Shown: positions 9,580-18,160, counted from the first letter of the stretch. The stretch is DNA of 24,792 bases from Circinella umbellata (GCA_025093555.1 JAIWNF010000145.1:1-24792), one strand, 5' to 3'. Numbers and translations: made by a program. Notes: generated from the sequence alone by a model not told the origin.

Positions 9580-10129
9580 AGAAAAAATGAGACTATCATT
9601 TAATGGTTAGAGTCTGCTATGGAGAAAATTGATCCTCCTAAATGTGCTGCATATATTGACCTCGCCTTTCTAATCATTTCCGAATAAATATCCTAATATA
9701 ATCATCTACTTTGCAACCTTTTAATAAAACCGAATTCCACTCTCCCTTTCTATAAACTCTATATTTTTTTTGATTGATTTGTTATCACAAAGTAACTAAG
9801 AACAAGTAAAGCTGTATTTTACAACTACTCACATTTTCCAATCATATACATCAGCCATTCTTATATACCTCTATCCAGTTTGATTTACTACTAATTATAT
9901 TTTATGGTTGCAACTGTATACATATCCTACAGGTTTCCATCTTTTTTTTATTTTGTTAAAGAGAAAAAATTTAAACATCATCCGATCCAAATTGCTTTTT
10001 ATTTTATCTTCTTGAGAGATATATTTTATGGGGAAAAAAAGGAAGAAGGAAATAAATGTATATATTAGGTGAATGCTTTTTTTATGTACACCTATACCAA
10101 ACTTTTTCTTTATTTACCTGCAACTTTCG
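9580..10129. other. 3' flank and AT-rich spacer
   Basis: Holds the likely 3' UTR and poly(A) signal (AATAAA at 9683-9688) of the upstream gene, then AT-rich DNA with no coding signal that I can support. Confidence 0.45.
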
Positions 10130-10620
10130 AAACGCGCTCAACGTTAAAGAGATTGCTGAGCGTGCATTTTACCTTGAAGGAGACAATGGTAATCAGACTG
10201 ACACATAGGTACAGACTCCAAACCCTTACTAAATACGTCAAGGGCTTGCTGTTGTCACTTTTGTGAAGCATAACGTCGCCCAACACAAAGATATCCAGTA
10301 GGATCTTCAGAGGCGATATTAATTAACATCCATCCGTCCCTCAACTCATTTCTATACTGCTGTTTCGCAGCCTAACAAGCTGTTCGCAAAGTCAACACAT
10401 GGATAGTATTCCGTTTTATTTCTTCAAGCTCAATTACCAATGCTTCTTCAGGATTGGCGATGGCTATATATGTGTTGATTCATGTTAGTGTCAATTAATG
10501 AGTAAGCAAGAAGTGCAGACGAATAATATCAAAGGGTAAATCATTACTACTTGCTTCATTGGAAGTTTCTGGAGGACGGTTTTTGTAGATTGGATAGCTT
10601 TTAAAGTAGTGAGAAGAAAA
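10130..10620 (-). pseudogene. TPR-repeat protein fragment, degraded
   Basis: Minus strand. In one frame I read an amphipathic helix (PEEALVIELEE), then helices ending LRTAC, then AAKQQYRNEL...INIASEDPTGYLCVGRRY and QQQALDVFSKGLESVP. The pattern of Ala/Gly/Tyr at helix contacts and the final Pro is that of consecutive tetratricopeptide repeats. It resembles the TPR/F-box proteins expanded in Mucorales. In-frame stops are TAG at 10372-10374 and TGA at 10255-10257. An N-terminal piece near 10620-10500 (NRPPE... to DIIRL) may be a preceding exon, but I could not find a clean donor. It is a relic; the F-box and LRR parts are not seen. Confidence 0.4.
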
Positions 10621-11791
10621 GAAAGAAAAAATGCTTCGTGTGTAACCCAATCACTCTCTTAAATATTCTCGTTTCAACCTTTAGCTCGTTTTATTACATA
10701 TTTATTTCCAATAATGATTATGAGGGATGGAAACCATCCTGGTATCGATAACAACATACTCGAGAACGTCCAATAAGATAGAGTCGATTATCCAAAAGAA
10801 TTTATGTATATACTTTATTGATGATAATAATAATAATAATATGCCAGCCATAACAACAACACTACTTGGAATCCAATTCATAGTTGTAATATCTTACTTA
10901 CTCTCTGTCTTTTCATCATTAATGTGTTTCTTTGATAGCGTGTGCTGTTCCATTAATAATATTTGGCGTAGAAAACATATTATAGCTTGCTGCAAAAGTA
11001 ACGTCTTCTTTTTAACTTTTAAAAATAGCTTTGTTTGGTGAGTTGGAAAACAAGTATAATATTATATTGCTGTTTGCTTGTTCTTTGGTTCTTTTTCTTG
11101 TAACACTATTTTTAGGATAGTATAGATTGACGTTCATTGTGTTCAATATTGATGTACGATTGTCGACTACATTGTTGGTTGAGATGCTCATTATATAGAT
11201 TACTAAAGCAACGCGTGTCTTGAAAGTTTTAGCAACTGTTAGTTTTATATCTTTTTGTATACTTTTTTTTGTTCTAACCATGACGTTTCCATTCCTTCAG
11301 GCACATAAATCATTTTGAATAGAATGCTTTCCTTTTCTTATATTGTCAGTGTCCCTCTCTTCCATGTTGAATATATTCATGTTTCTTGAGCACAATTACC
11401 GTTTTGTTTCCTCCAACCTTATACTACTTAACTCTATTTGGTCCTTCCATTTTTTTTCCTCTTTCACTAGATAAACATATCTCACAAAAGAAAGACATAT
11501 AATTCAAATCTTATTATAGTTTCTACAATTGTTAGATTGAAATAAATGTTTGTGTTTTTTTTATCAAAAAAGGAAAGAATAAGGTGGGAAAAGAAAAAAA
11601 AAACCGACCCATTTGTATTTTTTTTGCTGTGGCTAAATAACCCCTTTCAGTTATGCACGATTATTTTACTGCTCAATAATAATTATTTTTTTTATATGGA
11701 TCATTGCTATATGTTGTAGAGACTATATATAATGAAGATGATATAAAAAAATAAAAATATTATAAGTGATAATAATTAAATATGGCATCAG
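10621..11791. other. AT-rich region with no recognisable gene
   Basis: Contains short open frames on both strands (for example 10727-11041 plus and 11012-11281 minus). Neither has recognisable motifs, and the sequence is mostly homopolymer-rich. Nothing further is supported. Confidence 0.45.
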
Positions 11792-12068
11792 TGAATATTT
11801 AGTAACCAAACATGAAATAAAAAAAGTTTAGTGCGAATATTCCACTACCAACCATGAATATTCCATTACCAAACATGAAATAAAAAAGGCTGAGAGCGAA
11901 CATTCTACTGCTATACATGAAATAAAAAAAGTTTAGTGTGATTATTCCACTACCAAGCATGAAATAAAAAAGGCTGAGAGCGAATATTCCATTACCAAAT
12001 ATGAAATAAAAAAGGCTGAGAGCGAATATTCCATTACCAAACATGAAATAAAAAAAGTTTAGTACGGA
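11792..12068. repeat. 42-bp minisatellite made of two 21-bp half units
   Basis: CATGAAATAAAAAA-type units start at 11811, 11853 (a 21-bp half unit), 11874, 11916, 11958, 12000 and 12042. Two flavours alternate: AAGTTTAGTG (11811, 11916, 12042) and GGCTGAGAGCG (11874, 11958, 12000). Because 42 is a multiple of three, the minus strand stays open and would encode a 14-residue repeat (FGNGIFALSLFYFM). This is most likely a by-product of the period. Confidence 0.85.
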
Positions 12069-12117
12069 AATTGATGACGTAGAATGCGAATAAAAACATA
12101 CGATCCGCGAAAATAAA

Positions 12118-12442
12118 AACGTCGAACTCGAATTATTTAACCTTGAACTTGAATATAAAAATATTACCCATGAAAAAAAAATATTATCCTTGAATATAAA
12201 AAACCTTTACCTCGAAATAAAAAAACACCATCCATGATTAATAAAACGCCATCCATGAATTCAAAATTAGCATCCATGATTTAAAAAACGTCATCCTTGA
12301 AATCAAAAACACCATCCTTGAATTCAAAAATAACATCCATGATTTAAAAAACGTCATCCTTGAAATCAAAAACACCATCCTCGGAATCAAAAACATCATC
12401 CTTGGAATCAAAAACGTCATCCTTGAAATCAAAAACACCATG
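12118..12442. repeat. 21-bp minisatellite
   Basis: The word CATCC recurs at exactly 21-base spacing from 12229 to about 12439 (11 units, consensus CATCCTTGAAATCAAAAACAC). More degenerate units extend left to about 12118. On the minus strand it reads as a 7-residue repeat fused in frame to the retroelement protease relic. The shared 21-base period and CATGAA-TNNAAAAA core suggest common origin with the adjacent 42-bp array. Confidence 0.85.
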
Positions 12443-12526
12443 GTCAACTTCTTCTGAAAAATCCTATATAATTTTTTTTTACATAGTAAAAATTCAAACT
12501 CAACTGAGAACAAATAAGTGGATGCT

Positions 12527-13562
12527 AGATCGCGTTTATTTGTTGCTTCAACACACATGTGTTCTGGCCGTAGTTTTCCTACTACTCGAATTGGTACGTC
12601 CCTTATGATTTCGCAAGCTCGATTCAAATTTTCATCCATAGTGGATACAGCCAACTTGTCGCCGTTTAAAACTAAATGCAACTTATTAACTAAAGATTGA
12701 CTGATGACCGAAACACTTGCATCAGAATCAAAAATCGCCTGAACGACTTAACCATTAATTACAACAGGACCTCGCAATGGAATACTCTTCTTCATATTCT
12801 GAAGGTCGTAACGATAATTGTATTCAGTATCATCCGAATCATATTCCTCGTTTTCCTCAGAACCCACATGACTATGATTGTAAATTTCTTCAGTTCCAAA
12901 ATCACCATCATCATTTTTTCTTCTGAGCTTGAGTCATTGATATGACTTGACGTTTCAGACCATGTACTCTCCCAATTGGTTTCTTGAACACTTTCATCAT
13001 TCGAATTAATCTCCAACCCATTAATGTCCATGGCTTGTTTCGATTTATCCATTGTATTACGACTGTGTAAGAATTCAAACCATCTCAAACGTCTACGTAC
13101 GCCCTTTTGTCAAGTGCCAACCATTGAGCCATGCTTAGTCTAGAGTCAATTTCTTTTAATTTATCCCAAACATCTGACTTTTCCAAATTAACTTGTAATT
13201 TCCTTTGTGTTGGTCTTTTCCTTGGTATTTTATTCTGTTTATTTACGGTTTTGCCTGTTATTGCTTGTTGTGGTGGTGATGAACGTGGTAATTTATGGGA
13301 TGATGATGCTGTTGCTACTTGTTGGTTTAATAACGGTAACTTACGTATATGATTCAATTTGTCTCTTGCCTTCTCAAACATTAGTTATTAATAAAGTATC
13401 TGATGCGCCTCTTTTTCTTTTCCCTACTGCGTAGACCTCGGCAGTTTGGACCAAATTGACCTTAGACTGCTGCGATGACCTTCTTGTTGAATTATTGTTA
13501 CTAGGTGAATAATTATTGGGGACGACAGTATCACTCTTTACTGCTGTCCATTGCCATTTCCC
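12527..13562 (-). pseudogene. Ty3-like pol N-terminus with retropepsin, multiply frameshifted
   Basis: Minus strand. It continues in the -1 frame from the gag slippery site at 13556-13562. Pieces in order are: a Ser/Asn-rich linker to a TGA near 13378; a frame from ATG 13381 ending MAQWLAL... at 13085; an acidic linker from 13088; and a protease segment near 12770-12527. The protease active-site block reads AIFDSDASVSVIS where DSGAS is expected, so Gly has changed to Asp, and a TAA falls a few codons before it. One-base shifts occur near 13380, 13087 and 12912 (A6 run). Past ~12527 similarity is lost and the 21-bp array begins. Reverse transcriptase, RNase H and integrase are missing. Confidence 0.6.
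13520..13562 (-). promoter_or_regulatory. Predicted -1 frameshift signal, minus-strand Ty3-like element
   Basis: Read on the minus strand: slippery G GGA AAT (13562-13556) in the gag frame, spacer GGCAAT (6 nt), stem arm GGACAGCAGT (13549-13540), 10-nt loop (13539-13530), stem arm ACTGTCGTCC (13529-13520). The stem has nine pairs, one of them G-U, and one A/C mismatch. The gag TAA (13540-13538) straddles the top of the stem. The -1 frame is open on both sides. Confidence 0.7.
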
Positions 13563-14395
13563 TGGTTGTTGTTATGTTGTTGATTAGAATGTGTACACTG
13601 ACTCGAGACATGACCAATTTCACTGCAATGCCAACATCTTAGTGGAGGACGAGGTGGATAATTAGGCAGAGTAGGTCCTCTTGTTGTTACTTGGGAGTTT
13701 AATTGTAACTGAAGCGCCTTTAAGCTTTCAGCAACCTGCGACAACAATGTATTCGTTTGTGAAACTGAATCTTCAGGCTTGATAGCTGATGAAGTGGCTG
13801 ATGAGGGAATACCTATAGAAACACCAACTTGATTCTTAGCACCTTGGCCTTGAGTAAGTTCTTGACCACTTAGATACTTCTTTTGTGCATTTTGAATACG
13901 AATTGCTTTATTTACCGCTTGTTTCCACAACATAAAAACTCCTGATTCTTCCATTCGGTAAGCGATTTTAAAATCGATAGCCTGGGTAAAATATTGGATT
14001 TGGAATATTTCATCAACCAGACCAACCAAATCGAACAATTCTTGTAACTTATATGCTACGTTTTCCATCAACTCATTATCTTGTTGTTTTATCGCCTCAA
14101 TTTCAGACCACCAAGCCTCTCTATGTTCAGCTGAAATAAATCGTGCATGAAAAGCCTCCTCGAAAACATCCCAAGTTATAATTGCATCTTCTAACAAGGC
14201 CCACCAGAGACCAGCTTGACCTTTTAGATTAGAACCGGCAATCAACAATACTTCATCATCAGTAAAGTTTCCCCTTTGCCACAAACGCCTAATTTCACCA
14301 AGCCAGACGGTTGAATTTTCACCTCTCTTTATTCCAGAAAAGGTTCCCAGTACTGAAATAAATTTAAAGATCTTGTTATGTATGGTATTGGACAT
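13538..14395 (-). CDS. Ty3-like gag polyprotein, intact ORF
   Basis: 285 residues from ATG 14395. The N-terminal two thirds match a retrotransposon gag core: WLGEIRRLWQRG near residue 32, then GQAGLWWALLEDAI, then a long helical segment with FTQAIDFKIAYRM. A Ser/Thr/Gln-rich linker follows, then one CCHC zinc knuckle (CWHCSEIGHVSSQC, residues ~258-271) for RNA binding, then a Gln/Asn-rich tail. It would form the cytoplasmic virus-like particle shell. It ends at TAA inside the frameshift stem-loop, so pol would be made only by -1 slippage. Gag is open while pol is broken, perhaps because it is shorter or still supplied in trans. Confidence 0.75.
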   Translation of the reverse strand: MSNTIHNKIFKFISVLGTFSGIKRGENSTVWLGEIRRLWQRGNFTDDEVLLIAGSNLKGQAGLWWALLEDAIITWDVFEEAFHARFISAEHREAWWSEIEAIKQQDNELMENVAYKLQELFDLVGLVDEIFQIQYFTQAIDFKIAYRMEESGVFMLWKQAVNKAIRIQNAQKKYLSGQELTQGQGAKNQVGVSIGIPSSATSSAIKPEDSVSQTNTLLSQVAESLKALQLQLNSQVTTRGPTLPNYPPRPPLRCWHCSEIGHVSSQCTHSNQQHNNNQGNGNGQQ

Positions 14396-14469
14396 GTTAA
14401 AAAAAATATAGTAAATAAATAGGTAACGGTAAATAATAATACTGGCATGACACGATTTCCTTCAGTTAT

Positions 14470-14488
14470 GATCCTGGTCGACCCCCCA
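14470..14488 (-). other. Candidate primer-binding site, minus-strand element
   Basis: Read on the minus strand, TGGGGGGTCGACCAGGATC lies ~75 bases before the gag ATG. It begins TGG, as expected for pairing to a tRNA 3' CCA end. Its complement has the layout of a T-arm plus acceptor strand, but I cannot name the tRNA. The adjacent LTR end would be near 14491 (reading ...ATGTCA). Confidence 0.35.
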
Positions 14489-14626
14489 ATTTGACATATG
14501 GTAGAGTTTCCCTTGTTGTAAAGTCTGTCAAAAATCAATCAAAAGAAAAGGTAAAAGTAAAAGTAAAAGGGATAGAAAAGATAAAGATTTATTATTTTGT
14601 GGTTGAACCGCCCATATTTATATGTA

Positions 14627-14743
14627 CTTAAGTGGTCACATGACCACCTAAGGATCTAATTCTAAATCACGAATCACGTGAACCTTTTCTTTGGTCTAAC
14701 CAAACGAAACTACCACACAACGTGTCACAACTGACACGTGTGG
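14627..14743. promoter_or_regulatory. Two palindromes and two CACGTG E-boxes
   Basis: 14627-14652 is a 12-bp inverted repeat (CTTAAGTGGTCA / TGACCACCTAAG, one mismatch, 2-base spacer). 14713-14743 is a second one (CCACAC and GTGTCA pairing with TGACACGTGTGG, with a 3-base bulge). CACGTG, the bHLH E-box core, occurs at 14675-14680 and 14735-14740. The cluster lies upstream of the minus-strand gag, where LTR regulatory DNA is expected. Confidence 0.45.
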
Positions 14744-15389
14744 TGCTTTGATGTTATAATAATAAGGTAAGAAAAATAAAAGAAAACGAAAAAGGGAATT
14801 ACAAAATAAGGAAATACAAATATATGGGTTCAAAGAAGTTACGGGTTGAATATAGGGTAAAGAAAATGTATAAAAAGAAGAGAAGAGTAGTATAAGAAAA
14901 ATATAATCGAGATTATCCCAAAGAATCTCACAACGATTTCAAAAGAAAATATCAAAAATTAAAAAAGGAAATAAAAATAAAATTTAACCAAAAGTTATTA
15001 TACCGGAGCGAAAGAGCAAGATTCATCCTCGAGTGTTTATTAGAGTTTTTGTTACCGACTAGGTAATATTGGCTAAAAGAACTTAAGTAGTAAACTTGAG
15101 TTGTACAAGTCTCAGCAGCATAAAAAGCTAGCTGAGCTTGATAAATAAAAAATAACTTCTTTTTCACTCTTTCCTCACTTTTCGATTTCTCTTTACTGTA
15201 TCAATCTTGAACTAAAGGAAATTCCATTATAGACTTGGTCTTAGTCTATAACAGTTTTGCCTTTTATACCAAGGCAAAGCGTTTTAGAAAAAAAGGAATA
15301 TAACGTAAATAAAATTACTACTAATTAGAAATATTGATGAGATCGTAGTCGATCTCTAATAAGGGAAGATATAAAAGAAAAATAGATGG

Positions 15390-15854
15390 AGATTGATAAT
15401 GACAACAGAGAGATAAAAGAAATAATAATAAGGTTTTACGAGAGGGTAGGATGAGGATACGATCAAAATGAATAAAAGGAGATTTAACTATAATATAATC
15501 GTAGTGAGAAAAGAAAAAAAAATAAATGATGATAAAAGTGACAACAGGATAGCAAAAATAAGGTTGAAACGATAAATAAGCGGAATGACAGGTAATTAAC
15601 AACAGGATAGTAAGAATAAAGTTAGGAAAAATAAATGAGCGGGTTAAAAGTGGATGACAACAGAGTAATGAAATAATAAAGTTAGAAGGGAAATAAAGTT
15701 AGAAGGAAATTAAAGTTAGAAAAATATATGAGCGCGATGAGAGATTGATGACAACAGAATAAGAAATAATAAAGTTCGAGATAATCGAGTGAAATAAATG
15801 GGCGGCGATAATAATCACGGTAAATAAGAGGAATATTTGAAATAAAGTTATGAA
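15390..15854. repeat. Purine-rich degenerate tandem repeats
   Basis: The core GACAACAG recurs near 15401, 15540, 15655 and 15750, with a variant near 15599. It is followed by (G)ATAAGAAATAATAAAGTTAGA-like and AAATGAGCGG-like words. AAAGTTAGAAGG is repeated in tandem near 15680-15720. Unit length is irregular (about 60-140). It may be part of the LTR of the minus-strand Ty3-like element; the same purine-rich style resumes at 18158 beyond the inserted transposon. Confidence 0.5.
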
Positions 15855-15872
15855 GGGGACTGGTTATTACAT
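15855..15872 (+). repeat. Left terminal inverted repeat, copy B
   Basis: GGGGACTGGTTATTACAT. It matches copy A's inner end with one base different, and matches 18140-18157 in inverted orientation at 14 of 18 positions. Confidence 0.7.
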
Positions 15873-15990
15873 TAAAAACTTAGAAAAAAGTGGCAGCTAA
15901 AAATTATTTCATCAACTTTAAAATAAATAAAAATTGAATTTTTATTTTATAAAAAAGACAACTTCTAATATATTAAACAAACTTTTCAAA

Positions 15991-16458
15991 ATGGTTATCT
16001 TTAACACAGATATTTTAATTAATCAAAAGACATTTCATTATTCTATTAAACAGCTAATGAAAGAAGTAATGGTAGAATATTTTAATCAAGAAATGTTAGT
16101 AGAAAAAATAGAAAAAAAACAAAAAATAATGAGAAATATTATAGAAGAAAAAGTAAAAACCACAAAAACAAATCATTTCTGGTATATAAATTCTAGTAAA
16201 CATGTCTGCACATATATCCATAAACGAGGTAAAAATGAAGGGCATATGTGTCATAAAAAAATACGTACAAATATTGGCAATAATAAACCAGATTATTTAT
16301 GTTGCCAACATAGTAAAATTCATACTCCCAAAAAAAGAGAAAGAAAACAAGAAAACAAATATCAAGAAATACCAAAAAAAGATATAAAAAAAATATATAT
16401 ATGTAATAATGGAAATATAAATTTAGGAAACATAATAGAAAAATTACTTAAAAAATAA
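15991..16458 (+). CDS. Transposon-encoded Cys/His zinc-binding accessory protein, copy B
   Basis: 155 residues, identical to the product of copy A at 1197-1664. The ATG at 15991 is the only methionine start that both copies share; upstream frame differs by a one-base indel. It starts ~135 bases inside the left TIR, so its promoter must lie in the terminal region. Candidate metal ligands are C73, C87, C104 or C105, and H107. Identity at protein level across two separate insertions, alongside noncoding differences, fits recent amplification and perhaps selection on the protein. Likely nuclear DNA- or transposase-binding partner (inference). Confidence 0.7.
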   Translation: MVIFNTDILINQKTFHYSIKQLMKEVMVEYFNQEMLVEKIEKKQKIMRNIIEEKVKTTKTNHFWYINSSKHVCTYIHKRGKNEGHMCHKKIRTNIGNNKPDYLCCQHSKIHTPKKRERKQENKYQEIPKKDIKKIYICNNGNINLGNIIEKLLKK

Positions 16459-16467
16459 GTAAAAAAA

Positions 16468-16486
16468 AAAGACATATTATGTCTTT
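16468..16486. terminator. Palindrome between convergent transposon genes, copy B
   Basis: Same 9-bp perfect inverted repeat (AAAGACATA ... TATGTCTTT) as in copy A, between stops at 16458 and 16545. Confidence 0.4.
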
Positions 16487-16544
16487 CTATAAATTTTATT
16501 AATAATTTTATTTTTATAATATAAGGGTAGAGTATCAAATTAAT

Positions 16545-17285
16545 TTATATGATTACTAATTGGTTTTCATTAGCATACTTCTTTAACATATCTTTTTGAT
16601 TAAATTTATTAATAGAAATCCAACTATTATTATCATCAGAATAATTTTTCCATTTTATTAAAAACTGATATTCATTATCTACGACTTTATGACTAACAAT
16701 ACTTTCAATTTCGTATACATTATTAGATTTATTTCTTATTTTACTTATATCTATATTCTTATTATTTTTACCTCTTCTTCTTTTATTTTTAGAATATTCT
16801 TTTGGTACATCTAATTCTGAATCAGAATTATTTTTATCTAATTCCATATCATCTTCACTTAAATTTTCTATTTCTATGTCATTATTTAAATCTAATAAAA
16901 GTAATTTTTGTTGTAATTCTTCTATTCTTTTTGTTTTTTCTTTTACTTTTATTTCATTAGATACAACAATATCTATCATTTTTTCTTCTATTGGAAAATT
17001 AAATCCATTCGTTTCCCATAATTTATGATGTGGCTGAATATTAATACCAAAATCATCTACAAATTTATGAATATTTTTTAATAAACATGCTACTTTAAAT
17101 TGTAAATTATAATGCTTTATATCATGCATTTTTGTAGCCTTATGATTATTATTAAACCTATTAAATTTACTACCTAATACTGAAAATTGATTTTCAATAA
17201 TAGAACGGAAACTTCCAAAAATATCATTATAGTGTGTTTCATGATAATTTAAATCGACACCAATTTCTTTTCTAATTGGATAAAT
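16545..17285 (-). CDS. Transposase second segment: catalytic Glu plus chromodomain, copy B
   Basis: Same product as copy A 370-1110. It is read +1 relative to the first segment, starting after the T7 run (A7 on the plus strand, 17286-17292). From its internal Met at 17129 the chromodomain is residues ~138-187, with cage residues Y139, W160, Y163 and a further W170. The linker has an acidic stretch (~85-107) and a basic cluster (~114-123). The catalytic RSIIENQF lies upstream of that Met, so translation must enter by frameshift, or the copy is dead. The first-segment frame stops at 17272-17274, overlapping this one by 14 bases. Confidence 0.75.
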   Translation of the reverse strand: MYPIRKEIGVDLNYHETHYNDIFGSFRSIIENQFSVLGSKFNRFNNNHKATKMHDIKHYNLQFKVACLLKNIHKFVDDFGINIQPHHKLWETNGFNFPIEEKMIDIVVSNEIKVKEKTKRIEELQQKLLLLDLNNDIEIENLSEDDMELDKNNSDSELDVPKEYSKNKRRRGKNNKNIDISKIRNKSNNVYEIESIVSHKVVDNEYQFLIKWKNYSDDNNSWISINKFNQKDMLKKYANENQLVII

Positions 17286-18042
17286 AAAAAAATTGATTTA
17301 AAAATAATGGATATCCTCCATCCATAGCCAAACAGTCTATAATATGTAATTTTTGATATAGTTTCATATTAAGAAACATATTTCCATCAGAACTTTCACT
17401 ACAAAATTCACTTTTAGATACATATAATATCATTTCATTCATATCACAAATTATTTGAGTTCTACATCCTGGTTTTTTTAATTTATATGAATATAGTTTT
17501 TCTCTTTTAATATTTGTATCAACATAATTAATTTTAGAATCATGCCCATCTATAATTAAAGTAACATGCTTAAATTGCGATGGATTTTTTTTCATTGAGC
17601 TATAAATTCTTAGTTTAGGTGATGAAAACATCTTCATTAATAAATTATCAACTTTTTTATTTAAATTTTTATAATTATCTATCCAAAATTTTTCGTAAAC
17701 TGAATAAAAAGATGAATATTTCATATATCTATCCATATTTTGTCCTGTTTTACCGCATACTAAATGGTATAACAATACTAAACCTTTTTCTATTTCGTTA
17801 TAAGGTCCTGGATATTCACAAACACCATATAATATTGTAAGGAAAAAAAATATACTAATATAACCAATTTTATTTTTTAATTCTAATTTAATTTCTTCTA
17901 TAAAATCTACATTTTTTATTTCTGTTCTATGTTTATATTTATTATGTATTGTTGGCCAATTTGAATTTAAAAATTGCCACTCATTTATAATAATTTTATT
18001 AACTTCATGGTCAATATTTTCTTGTAATTTAATATTATCCAT
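17272..18042 (-). CDS. DDE_Tnp_4-type transposase, first segment, copy B
   Basis: 256 residues from ATG 18042, ~115 bases inside the right TIR. Residues ~1-135 are an N-terminal helical region with a hydrophobic segment (~61-72) of the kind found ahead of DDE_Tnp_4 domains. The nuclease fold starts near 140. D165 lies in LIIDGHD and D241 in MDGGYPLF, the first two catalytic residues. The frame stops 15 residues later, and the Glu motif follows in the +1 frame. Joined, the protein would be about 500 residues, longer than a bare DDE_Tnp_4 transposase because of the chromodomain tail. No GT-AG pair of plausible intron size separates the segments. Confidence 0.75.
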   Translation of the reverse strand: MDNIKLQENIDHEVNKIIINEWQFLNSNWPTIHNKYKHRTEIKNVDFIEEIKLELKNKIGYISIFFFLTILYGVCEYPGPYNEIEKGLVLLYHLVCGKTGQNMDRYMKYSSFYSVYEKFWIDNYKNLNKKVDNLLMKMFSSPKLRIYSSMKKNPSQFKHVTLIIDGHDSKINYVDTNIKREKLYSYKLKKPGCRTQIICDMNEMILYVSKSEFCSESSDGNMFLNMKLYQKLHIIDCLAMDGGYPLFLNQFFYLSN

Positions 18043-18160
18043 TTTTTATATAGAAAATATTCAATTTTGAACTATTCTTTTTTTAACAATTCTTAATATT
18101 TAAAATTCTGATAATATTATCAACTAAACTGAATATATTATTTAACAACCAAGCTCCGAA

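Larger units (their letters stand above)
15855..18157 (-). mobile_element. Complete Harbinger-like chromodomain transposon, copy B
   Basis: 2303 bases. The left end begins GGGGACTGGTTATTACAT. The right end, read inward, begins GGAGCTTGGTTGTTAAAT (14 of 18 positions match). GAA flanks both sides (15852-15854 and 18158-18160), a 3-base duplication as PIF/Harbinger elements make, though those usually prefer TWA. Contents are the zinc-protein gene (plus) and the two-part transposase (minus), convergent around a palindrome. The element is visibly more AT-rich than the gag/pol genes nearby. Strand is that of the transposase. Confidence 0.8.

Noticed and set aside
10727..11281. Two overlapping short frames on opposite strands
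   Set aside because: No recognisable motif or splice pattern, and composition matches surrounding non-coding DNA.
11799..12044. 81-residue minus-strand repeat protein
   Set aside because: It is an open frame forced by a repeat period divisible by three; no support beyond that.
11792..12442. Regular repeats that could be taken for a CRISPR-like array
   Set aside because: Units are contiguous with no unique spacers, periods are 21 and 42, and the genome is eukaryotic.
1..18157. The whole 18 kb as a bacterial-style composite transposon
   Set aside because: Copy B has its own GAA duplication at its own ends, so it inserted as a single unit.
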